Below are positions 1 through 8,070 of a stretch of 64,000 nt of DNA, in pieces. Source of the DNA: Kribbella qitaiheensis. GTDB taxonomy: Bacteria; Actinomycetota; Actinomycetes; Propionibacteriales; Kribbellaceae. A program made the position numbers and the translations under genes. Below the pieces are notes generated by a model, which saw nothing but the letters and a program-made list of their open reading frames with translations, was not told where the DNA came from and ran no database searches. The stretch lies in the NCBI RefSeq assembly GCF_014217565.1, contig NZ_CP043661.1, forward strand, positions 5,456,001 through 5,520,000, written 5' to 3'. Every line of letters starts with the position of its first letter. Position 1 is the first letter of the stretch.

Positions 1-118
1 CAGCACCGAGGCGGAGACCGTCAGCAGCACCGCGGTCGGCCGGTCGACCACCCGTGAGCCCGAGCGGCACGATCACGAGCATGCCCAGGCTCACCACCAG
101 ATGGATGAGTACGGTCAA
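1..118 (-). pseudogene. 5' end of a membrane protein gene, apparently frameshifted, running off the window
   Basis: Reading on the minus strand, a TTG at 118 overlaps the TGA of the LCP gene (TTGA), which suggests translational coupling. The first 20 or so residues are very hydrophobic (LIHLVVSLGMLVIVPLGL) and look like a first membrane helix. After about 60 nt this frame turns into Arg/Gly-rich nonsense, whereas the next frame continues with a second hydrophobic run (VVDRPTAVLLTVSASVL). One surplus base near 51-58 would join the two. I do not recognise the family. The gene continues beyond base 1, so the call rests on little sequence. Confidence 0.4.
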
Positions 119-1122
119 CTGCTCTTCAGACCGGAGGTCTTGTCCTCCTTGAGGGCCTGGAAGAGGGCCTTGGCCTTGGCGGTGTCCCACTTGACGGCGG
201 AGCCTGCCGGCGTGCTCAGGTTGGTGTCGGAGATCGGCACGGTCAGAGTGACGCCGTTACCGCCGCCGGCGACCGCCTTCATCGCCTTGGCGAACTTGAA
301 CAGGTCGAACGGCCCCATGTCGTTGTCGATGGTCAGGGCGTCGGCGCTCGCCGTGCCGACCTTGTAGTAGCGGAGCGGATTGAGGACCGTCTTCGGCGAA
401 ACCGCCTTGTCCGCGACGGCTCCGATCATCTCGCGCTGACGCTGCACCCGGCCGAGGTCGCCGAGCGGGTCGGAGTACCGGGCCCGGACATAGCCCAGGG
501 CCTTGGTGCCGTCCAGCTTCTGGCAGCCCTTCGGCAGGTTGATGTGCGCCTTCTGGTCTTTCATTGCCTTTGGCAAGCACATCTGCACGCCGCCGACACT
601 GTCGATGATGGAGGCGAAGCCGCCGAACCCGACCTCGACGTAGTGATCGACGTGCAGCCCGGTGACGCCCTCGATGGTCTGGATCAGCAACTTCGGTCCG
701 CCGAAGGAGAAGGCGGCGTTGATCTTGTTCTTCCCGTGCCCGGGAATCGCGACGTAGCTGTCCCGCGGGATGCTGATCAGCGCGGTCGGCCCGGACTCGG
801 GGACGTGCAGCAGCATGATCGTGTCGGTGCGCTGGCCTGCCGAGCTGCCGGTGCCGAGCTTCTTCTTCTCGGCGGCACTGAGGCCCTCGCGGCTGTCGGA
901 GCCGACCATCAGGTACGTCGTACCGGGGGTCTCGGCCGGGCGCTGACCGGCGGGGAACGCGTCGACCTTGTCGATCCGGCTCCACGCGTACAGCGGGACG
1001 CAGATCAGCATCAGCAGGAACAACAGGACGATCAGTCCGATGAGCCGGCCGAACCAGTTGCGACGCTTCTTGCGAACGGGCCGACTGACATAGCGCGGGT
1101 CGATGGGCTGGGGTTGACTCAT
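115..1122 (-). CDS. LCP (LytR-CpsA-Psr) family cell-wall polymer ligase
   Basis: 335 aa. An Arg/Lys-rich cytoplasmic N-terminus (about residues 14-24) is followed by one membrane segment (about 25-47) and a large extracytoplasmic domain, the usual LCP layout. The domain carries the family motifs VGSDSR, RTDTIML, IPRDSYV, NAAFSFGG and, near the end of the core, GYVRARYSDPLGDLGRVQRQ, with the Arg/Asp residues that bind the pyrophosphate of the polyprenyl-linked donor. LCP enzymes transfer wall teichoic acids, arabinogalactan or capsule precursors onto peptidoglycan; which polymer is used cannot be told from sequence. I chose the ATG at 1122 because it directly precedes the basic segment; an upstream extension to 1251 has no family-like sequence. 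The next gene downstream overlaps its stop codon. Confidence 0.9.
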   Translation of the reverse strand: MSQPQPIDPRYVSRPVRKKRRNWFGRLIGLIVLLFLLMLICVPLYAWSRIDKVDAFPAGQRPAETPGTTYLMVGSDSREGLSAAEKKKLGTGSSAGQRTDTIMLLHVPESGPTALISIPRDSYVAIPGHGKNKINAAFSFGGPKLLIQTIEGVTGLHVDHYVEVGFGGFASIIDSVGGVQMCLPKAMKDQKAHINLPKGCQKLDGTKALGYVRARYSDPLGDLGRVQRQREMIGAVADKAVSPKTVLNPLRYYKVGTASADALTIDNDMGPFDLFKFAKAMKAVAGGGNGVTLTVPISDTNLSTPAGSAVKWDTAKAKALFQALKEDKTSGLKSS

Positions 1123-1216
1123 ACCCCGACCGTATCGGGAACCGGCGGCCCACCGCGTCACTCCGGCGGAGGGTTCTGCCCCGATACTTTCAGACCGGGC
1201 TGCGGCGCGGCCTCCG

Positions 1217-2026
1217 TCAAAGGGAGGAAATCGGCGCCGCGATCGAACCAAATCGGCGGAACTCGCGTGGTGACTGCCCGACGCGGGTGCTGAACAGCCT
1301 GCTGAAGTACGCCGGATCGTCGTACCCGACCTGCCTCGCTATCACCGCCACCGGGAGCTCCGACTCGGCCAGCAGGGTCTTCGCCTCGTTCAGCCGGGCC
1401 GTCAGGACCACCTCCTGCGGGGTTGATCCGGTGGCTTTGCGGACCGCGTCCCGAAGTTCGGCGACGGACAACTCCAGCTCGGCGGCGTACTCCTGGATCG
1501 ACGCGGCCTTGAGCGATATCCGTCCTAACCGGTCGGCGATTCCGTCGTGCGCGTCGTCCGCCGAGGCCGCCGCGATCAGGTCGAAGAGAGCGCCGGCAAC
1601 CTGTACTTCGGGGGTGGGCGCGCGGGTGATCCGGAGTAGCCGCGAGAAGGCTCGCTCGATCGGCCGCGGGTCGGCGTACCGGCGTACGGGGTGGGTTTGG
1701 TCGAGTTGGCCGAGGGTGGTGAGCGCGTCGGTGGCGGGGCCGCCGAACAGGGCCCACGCCTGGTCCCAGTCCGTTGCCGGGCGGTAGCCGTGCAGGACGC
1801 CGGGGAAGAGCCAGAGGAGCGCGGGCGCGGCCACCTCGTGCAGCACACGGTCGGGGCCGTGGAGAAGGTGGCCGGTGCCGTGGCGGAGGAAGACGACGGC
1901 GTGGCAGCCGAGTGCGCGTTCGGGGGACGCTCTTGGAGGTGTGCGCTGTTCGCCTGCTCCCAGGCAGAAGAGTCCAAGTTGGCGGTGTGTTGCGCTTGGA
2001 GTGAGGTAGATCGACCAGTCGGTCAT
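1217..2026 (-). CDS. AraC-family transcriptional regulator with N-terminal cupin
   Basis: 269 aa. The first half resembles a small-molecule-sensing cupin (His-rich strands such as VVFLRHGTGHLLHGPD). The last 100 residues form a double helix-turn-helix of the AraC type: EYAAELELSVAELRDAVRKA, and then the characteristic second helix region VAVIARQVGYDDPAYFSRLF and PREFRR. Start chosen at the ATG at 2026, which opens with MTDWSIYLTP; longer upstream versions have no conserved sequence. It is divergent from the PhyH-type dioxygenase gene (72 bp apart), so that gene is the likely target. The ligand is unknown. Confidence 0.88.
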   Translation of the reverse strand: MTDWSIYLTPSATHRQLGLFCLGAGEQRTPPRASPERALGCHAVVFLRHGTGHLLHGPDRVLHEVAAPALLWLFPGVLHGYRPATDWDQAWALFGGPATDALTTLGQLDQTHPVRRYADPRPIERAFSRLLRITRAPTPEVQVAGALFDLIAAASADDAHDGIADRLGRISLKAASIQEYAAELELSVAELRDAVRKATGSTPQEVVLTARLNEAKTLLAESELPVAVIARQVGYDDPAYFSRLFSTRVGQSPREFRRFGSIAAPISSL

Positions 2027-2034
2027 GGGGATAA

Positions 2035-2062
2035 GAGTCCAAGAAATCGGCTTTCGAGTCCA
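2035..2062. promoter_or_regulatory. Candidate AraC-type operator: GAGTCCA direct repeats
   Basis: The heptamer GAGTCCA occurs at 2035-2041 and again at 2056-2062, so the copies are spaced 21 bp apart, two helical turns. This is the spacing expected for the two helix-turn-helix motifs or for a dimer of an AraC-type regulator. It lies in the divergent gap between the regulator and the dioxygenase gene. Function is inferred from position and spacing only. Confidence 0.4.
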
Positions 2063-2098
2063 TTCACGAGAGGGTGAGCGGGCTGATGGGATCGGGGT

Positions 2099-2887
2099 AT
2101 GCCGACCTCGAACGGGTATCACCTGGATGAATCTGCTCACCGCCTCGGCCGGCTGGCCGCAGTACCGGAACGGGAGGTGGGGGATCGGGATGCGCTGCGG
2201 GGGCGCTTGACGCGGGACGGGTATCTATACCTGCGCGGGTTGCTGCCGGCCGCCGGCGTACAGGCGTTTCGGGAGTACTACTTCTCCCGGATCGGATCCG
2301 CGGATCGGGCGGAGTTCAGGAAGGTGTTGTTCGGGGAGATCGTGCCGGGGCCGGAGTACGCCGCCTTCTGTTCGCAGCCGGCGCTGCGGGGGTGGTTCGA
2401 GTGGTTTCTGGGTGGCGAGACGTTCCTGCACAGGCGGAAGATCATCCGCCGGACGCTGCCAGGGGAGAACGGGATCGGCACGGCGACGCAGGCGCACTAT
2501 GACCTGGTCTACCTGCGCGAAGGGACCGACCAGGTGCTGTCCGCGTGGATCCCCCTCGGCGACTGCCCGGTGGCGCGTGGCGGGCTGGCCTACCTCGAAG
2601 GCAGCCATCACCGAGTGCTGCGTGAGGAGGCGGCCGGGCGGTTGAAGCGTCCGGCCGCGTCGATCACGGCTGACTTGCCGGCGCTGGCGGACGAGTACGA
2701 CGCACGCTGGCTCGTCACCGACTATGCGGCCGGTGACGTGGTGATCCACACGGCCCACACGGTCCATGCCGCGCTCGACAACCTCTCGGAGACGCCGCGG
2801 CTCTCGACCGACCTCCGCTACCAGCGTGCCGACGCCCCGGCGGACGTTCGCTGGCAGCAACACTGGCACGACCAGGACGGCCTCTGA
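2099..2887 (+). CDS. Phytanoyl-CoA dioxygenase (PhyH) family Fe(II)/2-oxoglutarate oxygenase
   Basis: 262 aa, typical for the family. The iron ligands are visible as H133-x-D135 (in AHYDL) and a distal histidine, H223 in HTAHTVHAALDN; Arg240 in STDLRYQ is placed to bind 2-oxoglutarate. GLAYLEGSH (162-170) is also characteristic. Family members hydroxylate lipids, amino acids or secondary metabolites; the substrate here is not predictable. The ATG at 2099 is used because the N-terminal DGYLYLRGLLP strand, the usual first element, follows about 40 residues later. It is divergent from an AraC-type regulator and stands alone, so it is probably an inducible single-gene unit. Confidence 0.85.
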   Translation: MPTSNGYHLDESAHRLGRLAAVPEREVGDRDALRGRLTRDGYLYLRGLLPAAGVQAFREYYFSRIGSADRAEFRKVLFGEIVPGPEYAAFCSQPALRGWFEWFLGGETFLHRRKIIRRTLPGENGIGTATQAHYDLVYLREGTDQVLSAWIPLGDCPVARGGLAYLEGSHHRVLREEAAGRLKRPAASITADLPALADEYDARWLVTDYAAGDVVIHTAHTVHAALDNLSETPRLSTDLRYQRADAPADVRWQQHWHDQDGL

Positions 2888-3023
2888 GCCGCGGCCGGAC
2901 GGCTGATTTCGACCGGATTCCGGACCGCTCTCGCTAACGACATTCATTTCGGTTAAGGTTTTCGCGACCGGCCGGTGCGGCAGATGGGGTGCCGCTCCGG
3001 AGGTCCGAGTCCTGAGGAGAACC

Positions 3024-3317
3024 GTGAATCGCAACGAGCTGGTCGCCGGTGTGGCAAAGAAGGCGGGCATCCCGCGCAACCAGGCCGAGAAGGTCCTCGA
3101 CGCGCTCGGCGACGTCGTCACCGAGGCCGTGCACGAGGGGGACAAGGTCTCGCTGACCGGCCTGCTGAGCATCGAGCGGGTACTGCGCGCGCCGCGGACC
3201 GGCCGCAACCCGCAGACCGGCGAGCCGCTGTCGATCCCGGCCGGCTACTCGGTCCGGCTCTCGTGCGGAAGCCGCCTCAAGGCCGCCGCTCGCGGCAGCC
3301 TCCGCACGATCAACTAG
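3024..3317 (+). CDS. hup: HU family DNA-binding protein
   Basis: 97 aa, the length of the short HU type. It begins MNRNELVAGVAKKAG and contains the beta-arm signature GRNPQTGEPLSIPA (about 60-73) that wraps the DNA minor groove. It lacks the long Lys/Ala-rich tail of mycobacterial HupB. The GTG start at 3024 has a good ribosome site (GAGGAGA) 5-6 nt upstream. HU bends DNA non-specifically and compacts the nucleoid. The stop codon overlaps by 3-4 bases the stop of the convergent gene, leaving no room for a separate terminator. Confidence 0.95.
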   Translation: MNRNELVAGVAKKAGIPRNQAEKVLDALGDVVTEAVHEGDKVSLTGLLSIERVLRAPRTGRNPQTGEPLSIPAGYSVRLSCGSRLKAAARGSLRTIN

Positions 3318-4393
3318 CGAGTTACCGCCGTTACCCAGTACGGCGTGGTCGGCGTGGGCGGAGTGCTGAACCTTGCGTTGGGCAAGTAGATCCTGTTGCC
3401 GAAGAAGGCCGCCGTCGTCGGTACGTCGAAGTCCGTGCTGGTGATCTCGCGGACCAGCCGGCCGCTGCGCCCGGACCTGGTCAGGTCCAGGACGGCGACT
3501 TTGTTCAGCCGGTTCTGCACGACGTACAGGGTGTCCTTCGACAGCAGCAGTCCGTCGCCGGCCGTCATCACCGCGCCACCGAGGTCGATCCGCCGGGTCA
3601 CGCCCGTCCGCGGGTCGACCCGGAACAGGAACCCGGTCGACGACTGGACGATGATCAGCGCGCGGCCGTCCGGCGTGAGCGAGATGCCGTTCGCGTTGTT
3701 GTTCACGGGATCGTGGACGTAGTCGCCACTGAGCGCGACGGTCTTGACCGCTTCCTGCTTGGGCAGTTTGCCGTTGCGGCCTAGTGGGACTTTGTAGAGC
3801 ACGGGTTGCCGGGAATCGGTGAACCAGGCGGCGTCCTTGCTCAGGATGACGTCGTTGACGAAGGTCGGTGTCGCGGTGGTGAACTTGTAGCTCGCGAGCA
3901 CCTTGCCGGTCCTGGTGTCGATCACCCTGCCGTCGCCGCCAGTTGCTCCGGCGACGAAGAGTCGGCCGTGGCTGTCGATCTTCATTCCGAGGGAGGCAGT
4001 GCCCGGGCCTTGGCTGATGACTCGGCCGGTGCCGGTGCGGAGGTCGGCCGCGTAGATGTCGCCGTCGACGCGCGATCCGAAGTACCCGGTGGTGTTCTTG
4101 ATCGCGATGCCTTCGGGCTGGAAGCCGGCGGGGAGTTCGATCCGGGCCGGGAAGCTCTTGGCTGTCGCGGGTGCTGCGGCCGCTGTTTCCGTCCCGAATC
4201 GGATCGGGTCGCAGTTCATCGCGTCGTGGTGCTTGGTGGCGTACGAGACGGTCATGGTCCCGCTTGTGGTGGCTGCTGCGGGTGTGGCGGTCGCGGTGGT
4301 GAGGGCGGAGGCGGTGAGGCTGCCGAGGAGTAGTGCGGGGAGTCCGAGCAGCGCGGTGAGCGCGCGGGCTACCTGGTGCGGAGAGCGAGGCAT
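3314..4393 (-). CDS. Secreted SMP-30/gluconolactonase-like beta-propeller protein
   Basis: 359 aa. Residues 1-31 form a Sec signal peptide (RALTALLGLPALLLGSLTASA). The mature part has repeated strands of the type GYFGSRVDGDIYAADLRTGTG, GRLFVAGATGGDGRVID and DGRALIIVQSSTGFLFRVDP, which fit a six-bladed propeller of the SMP-30 superfamily; such proteins are often lactonases or sugar-binding domains. Catalytic metal ligands are not obvious. ATG at 4393 is preceded by GGAGGT (in the reverse direction ccaggaggtcccccgcc). It is transcribed divergently from the M13 peptidase, with a palindrome between them. Confidence 0.7.
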   Translation of the reverse strand: MPRSPHQVARALTALLGLPALLLGSLTASALTTATATPAAATTSGTMTVSYATKHHDAMNCDPIRFGTETAAAAPATAKSFPARIELPAGFQPEGIAIKNTTGYFGSRVDGDIYAADLRTGTGRVISQGPGTASLGMKIDSHGRLFVAGATGGDGRVIDTRTGKVLASYKFTTATPTFVNDVILSKDAAWFTDSRQPVLYKVPLGRNGKLPKQEAVKTVALSGDYVHDPVNNNANGISLTPDGRALIIVQSSTGFLFRVDPRTGVTRRIDLGGAVMTAGDGLLLSKDTLYVVQNRLNKVAVLDLTRSGRSGRLVREITSTDFDVPTTAAFFGNRIYLPNARFSTPPTPTTPYWVTAVTR

Positions 4394-4453
4394 GGCGGGG
4401 GACCTCCTGGTTGATGCCGGAGCCGCCTGGTGCCCTGGGTCGGCCGACTCAGC

Positions 4454-4486
4454 GGCTCGTTGACTTTCAACTTATGTCAACGAGCC
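4454..4486. promoter_or_regulatory. 11-bp perfect inverted repeat, probable operator
   Basis: GGCTCGTTGAC at 4454-4464 and its exact reverse complement GTCAACGAGCC at 4476-4486 flank an 11-nt A/T-rich spacer. The element lies in the divergent gap between the secreted propeller gene and the M13 peptidase gene, 60 bp and 130 bp from their starts. The symmetry, the A/T-rich centre in otherwise GC-rich DNA and the location suggest a dimeric repressor site (TetR, MarR or GntR type). No candidate regulator gene is adjacent. Confidence 0.5.
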
Positions 4487-4618
4487 GGGGAGCTGAACGG
4501 TTCAGTGGCCACCGGATTCCGGATCCTGAGTGGCTCTGCCTGCCGGGTACTGTCTTCCGCAGGTGGGGTGTGTCGAACGATCGAACACTGTGTCGCACGT
4601 GGAGTAGAGGGAGCACCG

Positions 4619-6574
4619 ATGACAGCTGGGGTCGAATTCAACGACCTGTCCACGACCGTCCGGCCGCAGGACGATCTGTTCCTGCATGCGAACGGACCGT
4701 GGCTGGAACGGACCGAGATCCCCGCCGACAAGGCGATCTACGGCGCCTTCCATGCGCTCTGGGACACCGCCGAGAAGGACGTCCGGGCGATCGTCGAGAA
4801 GTCCGCCGGAGCCGGCCATCCGGACGGTAGCGAGGCGCGCAAGATCGGTGACCTGTTCAAGTCCTTCATGGACGAGGAGCGGATCGAGAGCCTCGGCGCG
4901 ACCCCGATCGCCGACCAGTTCGAACTGGTTGCCTCGGTCAAGGACCTGGACGGGTTCCTCGGGGCCCTCGGCAAGCTCGAACTCCAGGGCGTGCCCGGCC
5001 TCTTCTACTACGGGGTGGACGCCGACGCCAAGAAGTCCGACGAGTACATCGTCCACGTCATGCAGGGCGGCTTGAGCCTGCCGGACGAGTCGTACTACCG
5101 CGAGGACACCTTCGCGACCGAGCGTACGGCGTACGTCGAGCACGTGGCCCGGATGCTCGAATTGGCCGGCCTGCCCGATCCGGCCGGCGCCGCCGAACGG
5201 ATCATGGCGCTGGAGACCCGGCTCGCTTCGGCCCATTGGGACCGGGTGAAGGACCGCGATGTCACTCTCACTTACAACAAACTCGACCGGGCCGGCCTCG
5301 ACGCGCTGACTCCCGGTCTCGACTGGTCCGTGTGGCTGGCCGGTGGCGGCGTACCGGAGAGCGCGTTCGCTTCGCTGGTCGTTCGCGAGCCCTCGTACCT
5401 CACCGCTGCGGCTTCGGCGCTGCAGGAGATCGACATCGAGGACTGGAAGGTCTGGCTCGACTGGCGGATCGTGCACAGCGCTGCCCCGCTGCTGAGCAAG
5501 GTCTTCGTCGAGGAGAACTTCGCCTTCTACGGCCGCGTTCTGACCGGTGCGCCGGAGCTCCGTGAGCGCTGGAAGCGTGGACTCGGCGTCGTCGAGTCCG
5601 CACTCGGAGAGGCACTCGGGCAGCTGTACGTCGCGGAGCACTTCCCGCCGGTCGCGAAGGCCCGGATGGTGGAGCTGGTCGCGAACCTGGTCGAGGCGTA
5701 CCGGCAGCGGATCGACGCACTGGAGTGGATGAGCCCGGAGACGCGGCAGCGCGCGCTCGACAAGCTCGGCCGGTTCACGCCGAAGATCGGCTACCCGGAC
5801 AAGTGGAAGGACTACAGCGCGCTCGAGATCAGCGCCGACGACCTGGTCGGCAACGTCCGCCGGTCGACGGCGGTCGAGACCGAGCGCGACCTGGCCAGGC
5901 TCGGTGGGCCGGTCGACCGGACCGAGTGGCGGATGACGCCGCAGACGGTGAACGCGTACTACAACCCGCGGATGAACGAGATCGTCTTCCCCGCCGGGAT
6001 CCTGCAGCCGCCGTTCTTCCACCTGGTCGCCGACGACGCGGTCAACTACGGCGCGATCGGCGCGGTGATCGGGCACGAGATCGGCCACGGCTTCGACGAC
6101 CAGGGGTCGAAGTACGACGGCGACGGCAACCTGAACGACTGGTGGACCGACGACGACCGGGCCGCCTTCGAGCAGCGCGCCGACAAGCTCATCGAGCAGT
6201 ACAGCCAGTTGGAGCCGTCGGGAGCACCCGGTCACCATGTGAACGGAGCTCTCACCCTCGGCGAAAACATCGGCGACCTCGGTGGACTGTCGATCGCCTA
6301 CACGGCGTACCAGATCTCACTCGGTGGTGCCCCGCTGCCGACTACTGACGGCATCACCGGCGACCGCCGCTTCTTCCTCGCCTGGGCAGCCGCCTGGTCC
6401 TCCAAGGCCCGCGAAGCCGAAGTAATCCGCCGCCTCGCGCTGGACCCCCACTCCCCACCCGAGTTCCGCTGCAACGCAGTAGTCCGCAACCTGGACGAAT
6501 TCCACACCGCCTTCTCAGTAACGGACTCCGACAAGATGTGGCTGGCCGAGGAAGACCGCGTCCGCATCTGGTGA
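4619..6574 (+). CDS. M13 family metallopeptidase (neprilysin/PepO type)
   Basis: 651 aa, typical of bacterial M13 enzymes. The N-terminal M13 domain begins near residue 15 (QDDLFLHANGPWL) and the catalytic domain holds the zinc motif HEIGH (H486, E487, H490) followed by FDDQGSKYDGDGN and the downstream GENIGDLGG, where E549 is the third zinc ligand and D553 the supporting acid. No signal peptide is seen, so it is a cytoplasmic oligopeptidase for peptides of limited size. The ATG at 4619 is preceded by GGAG (gtagagggagcaccg). The end of the protein (MWLAEEDRVRIW) matches the family end. A hairpin follows the stop. Confidence 0.95.
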   Translation: MTAGVEFNDLSTTVRPQDDLFLHANGPWLERTEIPADKAIYGAFHALWDTAEKDVRAIVEKSAGAGHPDGSEARKIGDLFKSFMDEERIESLGATPIADQFELVASVKDLDGFLGALGKLELQGVPGLFYYGVDADAKKSDEYIVHVMQGGLSLPDESYYREDTFATERTAYVEHVARMLELAGLPDPAGAAERIMALETRLASAHWDRVKDRDVTLTYNKLDRAGLDALTPGLDWSVWLAGGGVPESAFASLVVREPSYLTAAASALQEIDIEDWKVWLDWRIVHSAAPLLSKVFVEENFAFYGRVLTGAPELRERWKRGLGVVESALGEALGQLYVAEHFPPVAKARMVELVANLVEAYRQRIDALEWMSPETRQRALDKLGRFTPKIGYPDKWKDYSALEISADDLVGNVRRSTAVETERDLARLGGPVDRTEWRMTPQTVNAYYNPRMNEIVFPAGILQPPFFHLVADDAVNYGAIGAVIGHEIGHGFDDQGSKYDGDGNLNDWWTDDDRAAFEQRADKLIEQYSQLEPSGAPGHHVNGALTLGENIGDLGGLSIAYTAYQISLGGAPLPTTDGITGDRRFFLAWAAAWSSKAREAEVIRRLALDPHSPPEFRCNAVVRNLDEFHTAFSVTDSDKMWLAEEDRVRIW

Positions 6575-6579
6575 GCCCT

Positions 6580-6609
6580 CGCGGGAGGTCGCCCACGCGC
6601 CCTCCCGCG
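6580..6609 (+). terminator. GC-rich hairpin after the M13 peptidase
   Basis: CGCGGGAGG at 6580-6588 pairs with CCTCCCGCG at 6601-6609 around a 12-nt loop, five bases after the stop codon. There is no T run, as is common for actinobacterial terminators. Confidence 0.6.
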
Positions 6610-7050
6610 CTCGCTCCTCCGTTGCTCCCGCTACGCCCGCTCCCACCCACCCCTCCCCGCCCGCGGGTGCGGCTCGTCTTCTGCCAGACCGCTAGGGAAA
6701 CTCCGCAGGAGTCACGGTGATCGGAGCTCGGGTCGGGACGCTCCAGCGAGTCGGCTTGTGGACCAGAGGTGGGGTGAGGCCACGGAGGCTTTTAGGGCTG
6801 GAGGTTCCTCCTGGGAATGGACAAGCCGTACATCCGCCTGCGTACTCTCCGCCGGTGCCCACCGGAAGTGGGTCGGCTCCCCAGCTTGGTCGAGTGAACT
6901 CGGGGCTTCGGACACCCCGTCGGGGGTCCGGGCCGCCGGGGGTCCGGGCACCATGCCCGAGCGGGGGACGAGGCATTCCCGGACCCTGGACCCCGGAAGG
7001 TGTCCTAGGCCCACCGATGGCAGCCACCCCCGTTCGCCCCCAGCGCGGGG
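6610..7050. other. Non-coding or degenerate stretch, no gene supported
   Basis: Every open frame here is Pro/Gly/Arg-rich with no recognisable domain and no convincing start and ribosome site. A short repeat, CCGGGGGTCCGGGC-like, occurs twice near 6910-6950. A minus-strand frame ending near 6692 has a plausible C-terminal end (PTRAPITVTPAEFP) but nothing upstream resembles a protein, so at most it is an old gene remnant. Confidence 0.4.
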
Positions 7051-7197
7051 CGTCTTTGTGCACCGGCTGAGTATCCCGCCCCCCGGGAAACGCTCACTGG
7101 ATGCACAAAGGCCGGCAACCGACGCGGGCGTTCCGCACCTTTGTGCACGGCCTGAGCAAGCGATCGCCCGGGAACGCTGAGCCGGTGCACAAAGACG
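7051..7197. repeat. Two-hairpin repeat element, copy 1, with 18-bp terminal inverted repeats
   Basis: The ends are an exact 18-bp inverted pair: CGTCTTTGTGCACCGGCT at 7051-7068 and AGCCGGTGCACAAAGACG at 7180-7197. Inside there are two hairpin units of 57 and 56 bp, each bounded by CTTTGTGCA and TGCACAAAG (7054-7110 and 7139-7194), separated by a 28-nt spacer starting GCCGGC. Inner stems are also present (TCCCG/CGGGA in unit 1). The reverse complement of unit 2 aligns with unit 1 (CTTTGTGCACCGGCT then CAG, then CCCG), so the element consists of two inverted homologous modules, like a BIME/REP pair or a MITE. A second copy of this arrangement lies at 58969-59107. No coding function is seen. Confidence 0.8.
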
Positions 7198-7486
7198 TCT
7201 GCACCGCAGGCAACGGGGCGTCCCAGAAGCCCCAGCCTCGGAGCCAACCGGCCTGCCCAATCACGCTCCGCGCGACGTGACCAACCCCATAAGGCCCCCG
7301 GTGCCCCCGCCCCGACGGCGAACGAACTCCCAACCGATTCCGGCCGGCTGCAGAGCCGCTCCATCGCCTCCCCGCCCCTGCGGGCGAAAGTACTACCGCC
7401 AACGCCGCCGCTACCACCAACGCGGCACAGGACAAACACCCGAGACCAACTTGTCCAGCACGTACAAACAGTCCTGGCTCCTTCGA

Positions 7487-7697
7487 TCCCGGCGAGGAGT
7501 GCAATGCCGCAGCGCAAGATCTCGTCGACAACTCGCCAGGCCAAGGGATCCGCATCTGGTACCGGAACTGCCCGAAGGGCACGGTCACTCTCCGCATGCA
7601 CAGGATCTTCGACACCCGGGTCACCGCGATCGTCACCGTCCGCGCTGACGACGAGCGGACTGCGCGGAAAGTGCTGGACTACGTCAAGGTCGACTGA
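7487..7697 (+). pseudogene. C-terminal fragment of an unrecognised small protein
   Basis: The frame ending in TGA at 7695-7697 reads as a credible protein over its last 50 residues (GIRIWYRNCPKGTVTLRMHR, then RVTAIVTVRADDERTARKVL), with alternating strands and a final helix. Upstream, the frame degenerates into Ala/Thr/Pro-rich sequence without a start codon. I interpret it as a decayed gene or a gene with further frame damage. No family recognised. Confidence 0.3.
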
Positions 7698-7734
7698 GCA
7701 CAGCCCTCATCAGGCCCGCTTTCAAAGGTGCGAC

Positions 7735-8070
7735 GTGGTTTCCGGACGCTCGGGCTGGCCGTTTCGTACGGATCGTGCCTACGGCAACGTGCTGAAGCGG
7801 TTGGGTGAGGAGCAGGTTCAGGAACTGCTCGTGGGTGCTTTCGAGATCGACGAACTCGGTGTACTCGCAGGGACCAGAGGAACAGGGCTCGGGCGGCGGC
7901 TGCTCACGAAAGCCGTCGAGGATCAGGGGTCGCGAGCATGGTTGCTCACCTGGAACCAGGCGCACGACACCATCGCCTTCTACCGCCGGATCGGCTGGAA
8001 GGAACCGGTGGTCCGCGGTTCTGAGACCGACATCGTCGTGTTCCTGTCTCCGGATCATTCGAAGGCTTAG
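7735..8070 (+). pseudogene. N-terminally truncated GNAT acetyltransferase
   Basis: The 112-codon frame contains the acetyl-CoA-binding half of a GNAT domain: IDELGVLAGTRGTGLGRRLL, where GTGLGR stands for the Q/RxxGxG/A pyrophosphate loop, followed by the helix and the FYRRIGWKE strand. The first strands and helices of the fold, normally 60-80 residues, are absent; the preceding sequence is unrelated. A GTG at 7735 could start translation, but the product would be incomplete, so I treat it as a remnant. It ends four bases inside the convergent APH-like gene. Confidence 0.6.

Noticed and set aside
4502-6238. Long minus-strand open frame (over 570 codons) opposite the M13 peptidase
   Set aside because: Val/Leu/Arg-rich antisense shadow of a GC-rich gene; no domain, and the plus strand has all M13 motifs.
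7094-7636. 180-codon minus-strand gene with a hydrophobic stretch
   Set aside because: Its C-terminal half runs through the two-hairpin repeat, it has no ribosome site, and the hydrophobic stretch is antisense to an Ala/Thr-rich plus-strand frame.
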